Of a DNA stretch of 34,908 nt, positions 1 through 7,506 are shown in pieces (positions within the stretch are counted from its first letter, which is position 1; every line of letters begins with the position of its first letter). This stretch comes from Streptomyces sp. LBL (GTDB lineage: Bacteria > Actinomycetota > Actinomycetes > Streptomycetales > Streptomycetaceae). The stretch lies in NCBI RefSeq assembly GCF_029893585.1, contig NZ_JARXYX010000056.1, forward strand, positions 1 through 34,908, written 5' to 3'. Under the pieces are notes generated by a model that was given only the letters and a program-made list of their open reading frames with translations, had not been told where the DNA came from and did no database searches. The position numbers and the translations under genes were made by a program.

Positions 1-47
1 GACACGCCGCCCACCGTCTCGAGAGAGTGAGTCTTCTGGATCATCAT
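1..47 (-). CDS. Possible 5' end of a CDS leaving the window
   Basis: On the minus strand two in-frame ATG codons follow an AAGGGA-like ribosome-binding sequence about six bases upstream. The frame then stays open to the window edge (MMIQKTHSLETVGGV). Codon choice after the start is mixed but ends GC-rich. The product is not recognised from 15 residues. It would be the next minus-strand gene after the MarR/SDR unit, separated by about 110 bases, so it could belong to the same regulon; this is weak inference. Confidence 0.25.
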   Translation of the reverse strand, partial: MMIQKTHSLETVGGV

Positions 48-157
48 CAGGTGTCCCTTCGGGTGAAGTTCCCACCTAATTCATGACACTCCCGCATCGG
101 CTGGATGCTCCGGACTGCGGGGGCCACGGGCACATCTACCTGGTGCCCTTGTACTGC

Positions 158-973
158 TTACAGCGTGCCGGTGGCGGCTGCGCGGTACATGCTCGGCACG
201 GTCGGCGTGAAGCCGAGTTCGCGGGCGAGTGAGCCGTCGATGTGGCCCTGCCACGGGTCGGTCAGCGGTTCGGCGGACTCCTTGTACTCGACCCCGAGGA
301 GGCGCGCGATTTCGAGGACGGAGGCAGGGGCGTCGTCGGTGATGTTCACGATGCGCCCGTCCATCGTACCGGTGAGGGCCAACTGCACGGCGGTCGCGAT
401 GTCGCGGTGGTGGATGAGGCTGAGGGTCTTGGCGGGGTGCCAATTCCAGGAACCCATGAGCTTCGGGGCGGACTGCAGGTGGTCGTCGGCTTCGCCGTAG
501 ACGAAGGCGAAGCGCAGGATGCTCCAGGTCAGTCCGCTCTCGCGCAGGGCCTGTTCTGCGGCAACCTTGCTCGCCGGGTACGGCAGCTGCGGGTTGGTGG
601 GGTCGCCCTCGCGCGCCGGCCCAGGCACGTCGGCGTCGTAGACGAGACTGGTGCTGGCCATGATGACGCGGGCGTCGGGGGCGTTGGCCTGCACTGCCGC
701 GATGAGATTGAGCGTGCCCTCGACATTGACGCGGTGGATCTGCTCGGGGTCAGGGGTACGCAGGACTGCGGCGAGGTGGATGACGGCGGTGACGCCTTCG
801 ACGGCCTTGGGCAGCGAGGCCGGGTCGAGCAGGTCGCCCTCGACGGCGGTGACGCCGGCGGGGAGCTCCTTGCCGGGACGCACGATCGCGCGGCAGTCGA
901 TGCCCGCGTCCGTGAGGCGGCGCAGGAGGCGGGAGCCTACGAGTCCGGTTCCACCGGTGATCAGGATGGTCAT
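158..973 (-). CDS. NAD(P)-dependent SDR/epimerase-type oxidoreductase
   Basis: A 271-residue extended short-chain dehydrogenase/reductase. The N-terminus MTILITGGTGLVGSRLL carries the TGxxGxxG nucleotide-binding motif, residues near 115 give ASTSLVY (catalytic Ser region), and YPASK supplies the YxxxK catalytic pair. The fold resembles NAD-dependent epimerase/dehydratases acting on sugar nucleotides or aldehydes/ketones; the substrate cannot be read. The start was chosen at the ATG that overlaps the marR stop in an ATGA arrangement and follows AAGGAAAC, rather than the longer open frame that runs back through marR. Translational coupling to the MarR gene makes co-expression very likely. The aldehyde dehydrogenase unit further upstream shares the same putative operator. 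Confidence 0.9.
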   Translation of the reverse strand: MTILITGGTGLVGSRLLRRLTDAGIDCRAIVRPGKELPAGVTAVEGDLLDPASLPKAVEGVTAVIHLAAVLRTPDPEQIHRVNVEGTLNLIAAVQANAPDARVIMASTSLVYDADVPGPAREGDPTNPQLPYPASKVAAEQALRESGLTWSILRFAFVYGEADDHLQSAPKLMGSWNWHPAKTLSLIHHRDIATAVQLALTGTMDGRIVNITDDAPASVLEIARLLGVEYKESAEPLTDPWQGHIDGSLARELGFTPTVPSMYRAAATGTL

Positions 974-1437
974 GTTTCCTTGCTTTCTGATAGTCGGTTG
1001 GTCAGTCGACCGGTTGCGGTGCGGAGCACTCGAGTGGTCGTGTCGATATCGGTTTGGGGGACACCGTCGAAGGCGGTCTTGAGGATGAGAGCGATCGGAT
1101 CGGGCAGTTTGCGCCACAGCGCGGCGCCGACCGGAGTCATGGTCAGCACCTTCTGGCGCTGATCGGTGGAGTCTGGCGTCTGCTCCACCAAGCCCTTGCG
1201 GACGAGTGCCGCCACCACGCCCGTGAGCGTGGCGCGCTCGACGTGCAGCAGGCGCACCAGGTCGCGCTGGGGGGTTGGCCCGGCGTGCGCGAGCTGATGG
1301 AGGACGTACCACTGAGTGGGCCCGAGATCGTAGGGACGGAGTACCGACTCGATCACCAGGCGCGAGGCCATGTGGTACTTCTTCGCCCATGCTCCGGCGG
1401 ACTCGTGCTGCTGCGGATCTGTCTGTTCGTTAGTCAC
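970..1437 (-). CDS. MarR-family transcriptional regulator
   Basis: A 155-residue winged-helix MarR protein. The core LGPTQWYVLHQLAHAGPTPQRDLVRLLHVERATLTGVVAALVRKGL spans the DNA-binding helices (quoted here as successive short motifs LGPTQWYVLHQLA, PTPQRDLVRLL, ERATLTGVVAALVRKG), followed by the wing DSTDQRQKVLTMT. MarR proteins are dimers that bind palindromes and leave DNA when a phenolic or electrophilic ligand binds. The start is GTG with no ribosome-binding site and lies six bases after a CATAAT -10 element, so the mRNA is probably leaderless. It overlaps the SDR gene by four bases. Its promoter contains CTAGGCGCCT, the palindrome also found three times before the aldehyde dehydrogenase gene; autoregulation and control of that operon are inferred. 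Confidence 0.92.
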   Translation of the reverse strand: MTNEQTDPQQHESAGAWAKKYHMASRLVIESVLRPYDLGPTQWYVLHQLAHAGPTPQRDLVRLLHVERATLTGVVAALVRKGLVEQTPDSTDQRQKVLTMTPVGAALWRKLPDPIALILKTAFDGVPQTDIDTTTRVLRTATGRLTNRLSESKET

Positions 1438-1443
1438 CTGACA

Positions 1444-1471
1444 ATTATGGCTAGGCGCCTGACTTGGTCAA
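1444..1471 (-). promoter_or_regulatory. marR promoter with embedded MarR operator
   Basis: Minus-strand -35 TTGACC (1471-1466) and -10 CATAAT (1449-1444) are separated by 16 bases. The palindrome core CTAGGCGCCT (1451-1460) fills the spacer, so a bound dimer would block RNA polymerase. The predicted transcription start coincides with the GTG start at 1437. Confidence 0.7.
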
Positions 1472-1643
1472 ACAGACCTCTCGCGTTCGCGTGCGGCCGG
1501 CCGGTACAGCAGCCGGACCGTATCGCGAAGCTCTGTTGCCTGGGCATGGGTCATGGGCATGGCTCATGTCGTCATGTCACACCTCCCATCATGCGGGGCC
1601 GAGCACCGGCGGCGGTCTGGAGATCGCATGCCGGCCGTCGGGC

Positions 1644-2912
1644 CTAGGCATGGGTGGTCTGCATCCGGCACGGGAGGCTATTGATCTCCTCGTACCCTGT
1701 GTCCGTAACAATCACGGTGCCCCCGGAGACCACCCGTGTGCGCCCGATGCAGGCGTTGGGTTCGAACGCGAGGGTCGCACCGGCCGGGAGCACCAATTCG
1801 CTGCCCGTCAACTGCGGCAGGTTCCGCGGCGCGGGACCGGGAAGCGGCGCCACGGGGGCGGCATCCTGGTCGTTGACCCGGGTGAAGCCGAGGAACGCCT
1901 GCGGGTTGAGGCTGTGCACCAGCGGGGTCAGGGCCCAGCAGTCGGCCTCCCGAAGCGGCTCCTCCATGGCGTGGACGAGTTCGCTGAAGGTGATGCCGGC
2001 CCGCAGGACCGACAGCCCCGCCTCGTATGAGGCCCGAGCGACGGCTGCGCACTGGGCGATGGTCGGTTCGGGTTTGCCGACGGCGATCGACATCTGCACC
2101 TGGACCTCGGCATTACCGAAAGTCGGGAAGATCTCGGCCATGACCAGGTCCTGCTCAGCGATCCGGCGCACGGGTTCCGCCGTGGTGGTCCACCTCGGCG
2201 GCCCCCACGCCAGGCTCGGAGAGCCCGAGTTCAGGATGAGTGTGGGGTAGCGCATACCGCATCCGCGCCGCACCAGGGTGGCAAGCACCGCGGCATAGAT
2301 CTCGGTCTCGGGCACCCCTGGGGCGACGGTGTCGAGCATCGCCTGGCTGGCGGCCTCGGCCGCGTCCGCGGCCCAGCGGACCAGGGCGAGCTCCTCCTCG
2401 CTCTTGGGCAGCATCATCTCGTTGAACTTCCACGAGATGTCGACGATCTCGCGGCCGGGCAGGTTCTCGGTCAGGTCGATCCAGAACCGGGCGGGGATGA
2501 AACCGCTGAACTCCCCAGCGGTTTGGGTCTCCAGGCCGACGACCCCGATCCGGCCGCGCGGACTCAGATCCTTGATCCGGCCGGCCACGGCGGCTCCGTC
2601 CAGGCCGGTGACATACTGGTCGATCCAGCGCACAGCGCCGCGAGCGAAGCTGTCCTCGGCCCGGAAGATGCGCGTGGCGCCCCAGGCCACCGTCATCGGA
2701 GCCTCGCCGCGGGGAAAGATCACCGCGCCTTCGATGTAGTCGTTGCTCACATAGTGCTCATAGTGGTCGCGGCTGCGAAACCCGCCGACCAGGATGAGAT
2801 CCAGATCGAGCTCACCCATCAGGGCTCGGGTCCTGGCCCAGCGCCGGTCCCGCTCCGCCAAGGACAGCGTTGGCGCCGGCGCGTGCGCCGCACGAGGTAC
2901 ACCGTTCATCAT
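1644..2912 (-). CDS. M24-family (creatinase/aminopeptidase P fold) protein with altered metal site
   Basis: A 422-residue protein with a creatinase-type N-domain (about 20-165) and a pita-bread C-domain (about 175-415). The family hydrolyses Xaa-Pro bonds, creatine or ectoine-like amides; some members are lyases. The usual five metal ligands (D, D, H, E, E) are poorly kept: the first two positions read VMAEIFPTFGNAEVQVQ (E260 and Q271), H333 in LVHSLNP and E384 in AFEPN remain, and the last Glu is replaced by GG near 398. It may therefore be metal-free like creatinase or have another chemistry. The ATG follows AAGGAGGG at good spacing. It lies 31 bases downstream of the aldehyde dehydrogenase gene, so the two are probably co-transcribed: one may release an aldehyde the other oxidises. 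Confidence 0.85.
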   Translation of the reverse strand: MMNGVPRAAHAPAPTLSLAERDRRWARTRALMGELDLDLILVGGFRSRDHYEHYVSNDYIEGAVIFPRGEAPMTVAWGATRIFRAEDSFARGAVRWIDQYVTGLDGAAVAGRIKDLSPRGRIGVVGLETQTAGEFSGFIPARFWIDLTENLPGREIVDISWKFNEMMLPKSEEELALVRWAADAAEAASQAMLDTVAPGVPETEIYAAVLATLVRRGCGMRYPTLILNSGSPSLAWGPPRWTTTAEPVRRIAEQDLVMAEIFPTFGNAEVQVQMSIAVGKPEPTIAQCAAVARASYEAGLSVLRAGITFSELVHAMEEPLREADCWALTPLVHSLNPQAFLGFTRVNDQDAAPVAPLPGPAPRNLPQLTGSELVLPAGATLAFEPNACIGRTRVVSGGTVIVTDTGYEEINSLPCRMQTTHA

Positions 2913-2943
2913 GTGTCTGCCCTCCTTGTGGACGTACCCGTGG

Positions 2944-4428
2944 TCAGAAGGGGTAGCGCGGAAGCTCGCCGCGCATCGTCGTCCACTGCGTTTCGGTGAA
3001 CGCCTCGACGTTGGCCACGTGGCCGCCGTGACGCGATCCGGTGCCCGAGTCGCCGACGCCTCCGAAGGGGACCGGCGCCTCGTCGTTCACAGTCTGGTCA
3101 TTGATGTGCACGTTTCCGGACGGAATGCGTTCGGCGAGTTGCAGGCCGCGCATGACATCGCGGGTGAGGATGCCGAGCGAGAGCCCATACTCGGTGTCGC
3201 GGGCCAGTTCGACCGCTTCATCGAGCGTGGAGAAGCGGATGACCGGAGCCACCGGACCGAAGATCTCCTCGCGGAAGGCGCGATGATCAGGGGTGACGTG
3301 GTCGAGAACGGTTGGCCGGTAGAACAGGTCCTGGTACGAGCCACCTGTCCGCAGCTTCGCGCCGGCAGCGACCGTGTCGGTGACGATGGCGTGGATGCCA
3401 TCGCGCTGCCGCTCATCGATGACGGGCCCCAGCTGGACAGGCCCGTCGCCTGCCGGGTCCCCCAGGAACAGTGCTTCCGCCCGCTCGGTCAGCTTGGCCA
3501 CGTATTCGTCCGCGACCGCCTCGTGCACCAGCTGCCGACCGGTCGCCATGCAGATCTGCCCCTGGTGGATGAACGAGCCCGCCGCACCCACGCTCGGGGC
3601 GTGGGCGAGATCGGCATCGTCGAGCACGATCAGCGCGTTGTTGCCACCGAGTTCGAGATGGGAGCGCTTGAGGTGGTGCGCCGCCAATTCACCGACCCGC
3701 CGGCCCGCGCCGGTCGAGCCGGTGAACGCGATCACCCGGGTAAGCGGGGTCGTGACCAGACGCTCGCCCACCTGGGCTCCGCGACCGGGCAGCATCTGCA
3801 GAACGCCCGCGGGCAGCCCGGCCTCTTCGAAGATGGCAGCGAGGGTGACGCCGCCGCTGATCGGGGTCCGGCTGTCCGGCTTGAGCAGAACGGCGTTCCC
3901 CAGGGCAAGAGCCGGCGCCACCGCACGGATGGACAAGACGATCGGCGCGTTGAAAGGCGCGATCACGGCCACCACGCCCACTGGAAAGCGTCGGCTGAGG
4001 CTGAGCCGGGGCTGCGTGGACCTGAGAACCTCGCCGTAGGGCATGGAAGCCAGGGCCGCAGCCTCATAGCACTCCTGCACCGCTGTCTCAACCTCGAACC
4101 GGGCCTTCGCCCCGGCAGAGCCGGACTCCGCCCTGAGCCACTGTGTGACTTCGTCGGCATGGGCGCGCCAGAGATCCCCTGCACGCCGCAGCACCGCGGC
4201 CCTCTCCTCGTAACTGCGCGCGGCCCATTCCCGCTGGGCGGCAGCCGCAGCCTCGGCCGCGACGTCGACATCCTCGGGGGAAGCGAAGCCGATCGTCGCC
4301 AGGCGCTCACCGGTGGCGGGTGAATGGACGGAGTGCTCCCCGCCGGATCCCGCTACCCACTCCCCCGTCCAGATCTTGCCCGTCCATCGGGCCGGATCCA
4401 GGAAGTTGGGCACTGTTGTTGTGCTCAC
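2944..4428 (-). CDS. NAD(P)-dependent aldehyde dehydrogenase (benzaldehyde/vanillin dehydrogenase-like)
   Basis: A 494-residue aldehyde dehydrogenase of normal length. Visible motifs are the PFNAPIVLSIRAVAPALALG region, FTGSTGAGRRVG for cofactor binding, the general-base motif LELGGNN, and the catalytic cysteine in HQGQICMATGR. FREEIFGPVAPV and PFGGVGDSGTG near the C-terminus are family hallmarks. The pattern IPSGNVHINDQTVNDE recalls benzaldehyde or vanillin dehydrogenases, so an aromatic aldehyde is the best guess, not a certainty. The start is GTG after AAAGGTGA. It heads a two-gene unit with the M24 protein and has its own TTGACA promoter flanked and filled by palindromes matching the marR operator. 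Confidence 0.92.
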   Translation of the reverse strand: MSTTTVPNFLDPARWTGKIWTGEWVAGSGGEHSVHSPATGERLATIGFASPEDVDVAAEAAAAAQREWAARSYEERAAVLRRAGDLWRAHADEVTQWLRAESGSAGAKARFEVETAVQECYEAAALASMPYGEVLRSTQPRLSLSRRFPVGVVAVIAPFNAPIVLSIRAVAPALALGNAVLLKPDSRTPISGGVTLAAIFEEAGLPAGVLQMLPGRGAQVGERLVTTPLTRVIAFTGSTGAGRRVGELAAHHLKRSHLELGGNNALIVLDDADLAHAPSVGAAGSFIHQGQICMATGRQLVHEAVADEYVAKLTERAEALFLGDPAGDGPVQLGPVIDERQRDGIHAIVTDTVAAGAKLRTGGSYQDLFYRPTVLDHVTPDHRAFREEIFGPVAPVIRFSTLDEAVELARDTEYGLSLGILTRDVMRGLQLAERIPSGNVHINDQTVNDEAPVPFGGVGDSGTGSRHGGHVANVEAFTETQWTTMRGELPRYPF

Positions 4429-4522
4429 TTACTCACCTTTCAGTCGGGTGCGATGCCGACTCGTCGTGTGAAGCGGCCCTGCCGGTCACATCCCGGGCAA
4501 GTGGCGGCCCGCACCCAATTCG

Positions 4523-4582
4523 CTAGGTACCTCACAGATTCTGCTAGGCGCCTAGCGTCTTGTCAATCCGCTAGGCGCCTAG
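4523..4582 (-). promoter_or_regulatory. Aldehyde dehydrogenase promoter with three MarR-type operators
   Basis: Minus-strand -35 TTGACA (4566-4561), a 17-base spacer and -10 CAGAAT (4543-4538) form a good promoter. CTAGGCGCCTAG is perfect at 4571-4582 just upstream of -35 and perfect again at 4544-4555 inside the spacer. A degenerate third copy, CTAGGTACCTCA, lies at 4523-4534 over the predicted transcription start. The leader is roughly 100 bases. The rest of the gap to 4822 shows no gene or further structure. Confidence 0.75.
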
Positions 4583-4841
4583 CGTTCTGAGGGTGGCGGG
4601 TGGGGGCGCTGAGCCGCCCGTCGCGAGCGACTCAGACTCACCATCCGCGTTTCGGGTTATGAGATCCACCGAGGTCGGACGGGGCCGGGGCGGGAGCAGG
4701 CACAGCGGAACGGCTGCTGCGGTGAAGCCGATCGCCCCTCGGGTCCGAGGTCATGTGGTCGCAGAACGCAGGGCAACCACACGAGAGAAGAAGAGCGTCG
4801 TGTTCTCGACCTTCCCTAGATGTGGTGTCTCGGGACCTTGG

Positions 4842-5945
4842 TTACGCGAAGTCCTCGAAGGTGAGCTGCTGCGGGATGTCCGCGAGTGGTTCGGGCGGCT
4901 GGTCGAAGACGATTCGGTAGTTGCTCCCGGCGGTCCGGCTGATGGGCGGTCGGCCGCCGAGCGCGGCGTGCGGCCGCTCGTGGTTGTAGTAGTTCACGAA
5001 CTCCGCGAGTGCGACGCGGCGTTCACGCTCGGTTGTGTAGTCGCGGACGTACGCCCACTCGCGGGAGAGCGTCCCGTTATACCTCTCCACCTTCCCGTTC
5101 GTGCGCGGCGTGTACGGCCTGGTCCGCTTGTGCTTCGTACCGGTCGCGGCGAGCGCGTCAGCCCAGGTCGTAGACCGGTAGCACGCACCGTTGTCGGTGA
5201 GGCAGCGGCGGAGCGGTGTGATGCCGTGGGCGGCGAAGAAGGCAACGGCCCGGTGCCAGAAGGCGACCGCGGTGATGGCCTTCTCATCGTCCAGGGCCTC
5301 GGTGTAGGCGAGCCGGGAGTGGTCGTCGAGCGCCGAATGCAGGTACGTGTATCCGACCTTGCCGGTGCCGGGACCGGTGCGTTTGGAGGCGCGGGCGGAC
5401 TCGGTGCCGACGCCGTGCATCCGCCAGCCGCCGCCGGTCGGGATGCGTCCGAGTTTCTTGACGTCGACGTGGACCAGGTCGCCGACCCGGTCGTGCTCGT
5501 AGCGGATGACCTCGCGCAACTGCTCGCCGGTCGGTGGGTCGAGGTCCCGGAGCCGGTTGAGTCCTCGCCTCACCAGGATGCGGTGGACGGTCGCGGGCGC
5601 GAGTGTGACGTCGTGCAGCCGCTGTGGGTCGGCGGCGAGCCGGGCTGGCCCGTGCTTGGTCTGCCGCCGCAGCGCCTCCACCAGGTCGGCGATGTCATCG
5701 GGGGTGCGGGCGGGGCTGGTGGCGGGGCGGGAGGAGCGGTCGAGTAGTCCGTTCTCGCCGTGCGCGCGCCAGCGGGCGTACCACTTGGCCAGGCAGCGGC
5801 GGGAGATTCCGGCTTCCGCAGCCACGTGCGCGATCGGACGTCCGGCGTCGATCCGCAGGCACAAGCGCAGGCGTCCTTCGGGGGTCAGCGTTGCGTTCCG
5901 GTGTCCCCTGCTGGTGGCGCTCCTGGACTCGGCGGCCGCGTTCAT
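4842..5945 (-). CDS. IS481-family transposase
   Basis: About 367 residues from the ATG at 5945. An N-terminal helix-turn-helix region (LTPEGRLRLCLRIDAG, AHVAAEAGISRRCLAKW) precedes an rve integrase core. The acidic triad appears intact: D in VHVDVKKLG, D in CLTDNGACY and E in TNGKVERYNG. The C-terminus FVNYYNHERPHAALGGRPP is typical. The family moves DNA by a DDE cut-and-paste or copy reaction as a single protein. The first 14 residues before GHRNATLTPEGR are unusual for the family, which more often begins about there, so the 5' end may be a fusion with flanking DNA. The open frame extends further to 6068, overlapping the VOC gene, but a start there is unlikely. Confidence 0.88.
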   Translation of the reverse strand: MNAAAESRSATSRGHRNATLTPEGRLRLCLRIDAGRPIAHVAAEAGISRRCLAKWYARWRAHGENGLLDRSSRPATSPARTPDDIADLVEALRRQTKHGPARLAADPQRLHDVTLAPATVHRILVRRGLNRLRDLDPPTGEQLREVIRYEHDRVGDLVHVDVKKLGRIPTGGGWRMHGVGTESARASKRTGPGTGKVGYTYLHSALDDHSRLAYTEALDDEKAITAVAFWHRAVAFFAAHGITPLRRCLTDNGACYRSTTWADALAATGTKHKRTRPYTPRTNGKVERYNGTLSREWAYVRDYTTERERRVALAEFVNYYNHERPHAALGGRPPISRTAGSNYRIVFDQPPEPLADIPQQLTFEDFA

Positions 5946-5973
5946 CGGGAGCCCTGGGATCTCAGGGCTCCCG
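5946..5973 (-). terminator. Hairpin after the VOC gene
   Basis: A perfect 11-bp stem (CGGGAGCCCTG / CAGGGCTCCCG) with a 6-base loop lies 21 bases after the VOC stop and directly before the transposase ATG. It has no T-run. It may end VOC transcription or shield the transposase from read-through. Confidence 0.5.
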
Positions 5974-5994
5974 CGTGAGCGGCTTTGCGTGGCG

Positions 5995-6393
5995 TCAGCG
6001 TGCGAACTTTTCGATGGCCGCTGGGGTGACGGGGGTGAAGAAGTTGACGAGGTTGCCGTCGGGGTCACGGAACAGCAGCGACCGGTTGCCCCAGGGCATC
6101 GTGGTGGGCTCGGTGACGAAGTCGGTGACGAAGCCGGCCAGGTTCTGGTGAACGCGGTCCACGTCGTCGACGAGGAACTCGGTGATCACGCTGTGGTTGT
6201 CCGCCGGGCGGGCAGAGCCCGGGGCGAACAGCGGGACGGTGCGGGTGCCGGCGATCGCGAGGGTGGCGCCCGCGGTGTTGAGTTCGGCGAAGTCTTCGGT
6301 GGCCCACGTTGCCCGCGCCCCTGTGGCTCGCTCATAGAACTCGACGAGGCGCGCTACGTCGCTGGTGATGATGCGGATCGAGACGAAGTCCAT
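5995..6393 (-). CDS. VOC-family (glyoxalase/bleomycin-resistance fold) protein
   Basis: A 132-residue single-unit VOC protein: MDFVSIRIITSDVARLVEFYERATG is the first beta-alpha module (shown as MDFVSIRIITSDVARLVEFY), and LLFRDPDGNLVNFFTP is the classic second-module signature. The usual metal-binding His/Glu positions are not clearly present, so it could bind a ligand rather than catalyse. VOC proteins include glyoxalases, dioxygenases and antibiotic-sequestering proteins. The start at 6393 follows AAGGAG at seven bases; the longer frame to 6486 lacks a ribosome-binding site. It is divergent from the WYL regulator, which is its likely controller. Confidence 0.87.
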   Translation of the reverse strand: MDFVSIRIITSDVARLVEFYERATGARATWATEDFAELNTAGATLAIAGTRTVPLFAPGSARPADNHSVITEFLVDDVDRVHQNLAGFVTDFVTEPTTMPWGNRSLLFRDPDGNLVNFFTPVTPAAIEKFAR

Positions 6394-6486
6394 GGGGATC
6401 TCCTTGGCTGTGCTGGAGGCGTGCACTGCGCAGGCTAGGAGAAATAGTGGACAGAATCGGTCCTGTATTCGCATTAGGTTTAGCAC

Positions 6487-7474
6487 ATGCCCCGACCCAC
6501 TGCCCGCGTGCTGACACTCCTGGAGCTGCTGCAGTCGGGCGGCACCCGGACGGTGGCCGAACTAGCCGACCGGCTCGGCGTCGAAGGGCGCACCGTGCGG
6601 CGGTATGTGGACCAGCTGATCGATCTGGATGTGCCCGTGGAATCGGTGCGCGGCCGCTACGGCGGGTACCGGCTCGCTCCCGGGTAACCGCTTGCCTCCG
6701 CTCATGCTCAGCGACGACGAGGCGCTGGCCGTGCTGCTCGGCCTGGTCGCCGGCCGCCGAGCAGGGCTGACGACGACGGAGCACACGGCAAGCGAGACGG
6801 CATCGGCGAAGATCCGGCGGGTGCTGCCCAAGCACATCGCCCGTCGGCTCGACACACTTCTGGAGGCTCTCGCCTTCACGGATCAGCTCGGCGAGTTCGA
6901 CACCCCGGACGCTGGGGTCCTACTCACCATCGCCGATGCGGTGCGCCACCGCCGACCGGTCTCGATCCGCTACACCGACCGCGACGGACGGCGCAGCGAA
7001 CGCACGCTGCACGCGTACGGGATCGTCGCCCATGCGGGCCGGTGGTACGTCACGGGCAAGGACACCCAGATCGGCGAGGACCGAACCTTCCGGCTCGATC
7101 GCATCGCAGACGCGCGGACCCTGCCCGGCTCATTCGAAGCACCCGTGGGTCCCGGTCCGGCACAGCGCGTGTTGTCAGCGTTCGCCACGGCCGAGTACCG
7201 GCATGAGGTGACCTTGCGGATCCACGGGACAGTTGAGCAGATCCGCGCCCACCTTCCCGCCAGCGTCGCGAGCCTGGAGGAGCACGAGCCCGCGGCAGAG
7301 GACCGGGCGACCGAGCGCTGGCTGCGCGTCGAGCTGCGGGCGGAGCGGCTCGACTGGTTGCCTCCAGTACTCGCCTCACTCGACCGGCCGTTCGTCATCG
7401 AGCGCCCCGATGAACTGCGCGACCTCGTCACCGCGCTCGCCGATCGCCTTGCGTCCTACGCCCGCCAAGCCTGA
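6487..7474 (+). pseudogene. YafY-like HTH/WYL-domain regulator, frameshifted
   Basis: The first frame gives an HTH_11 domain (ARVLTLLELLQSGGTRTVAELADRLGVEGRTVRRY, here by motifs LLELLQSGGTRTVAELADRL and GRTVRRYVDQL) ending at GYRLAPG and a stop at 6685-6687. The second frame continues NRLPPLMLSDDEALAVLLGL with a WYL-type ligand domain and C-terminal WCX extension to 7474. The total is 988 bases, one more than a multiple of three, and the join falls at CCCGGGTAAC, so one extra G explains it. Without that base the product would be about 328 residues, normal for the family. These regulators sense small ligands and usually control an adjacent VOC gene. Either a real inactivating insertion or a sequence error is possible. 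Confidence 0.85.
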
Positions 7475-7506
7475 CCGCGAGGAACCAATGTCATGAGATG
7501 GCACAC

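Larger units (their letters stand above)
4823..5973 (-). mobile_element. IS481-family insertion sequence (ends uncertain)
   Basis: Contains one IS481-type transposase. The 3' end lies close after the stop, where the sequence TGTGGTGTCTCGGGACC (4821-4837) looks like a terminal repeat. No matching repeat is visible at the 5' side near 5945-5990, so that end may be diverged or replaced. Exact boundaries and target duplication are not established. Confidence 0.6.

Noticed and set aside
974..1390. N-terminal extension of the SDR gene
   Set aside because: The extra 139 residues overlap marR in another frame and lack similarity; the ATGA-coupled start is better.
2794..4323. A 509-codon plus-strand frame over the aldehyde dehydrogenase
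   Set aside because: Antisense shadow; the dehydrogenase is full length with catalytic residues.
5946..5973. Hairpin as the left inverted repeat of the IS481 element
   Set aside because: It does not match the right end TGTGGTGTCTCGGGACC; it is kept as a terminator-like hairpin only.
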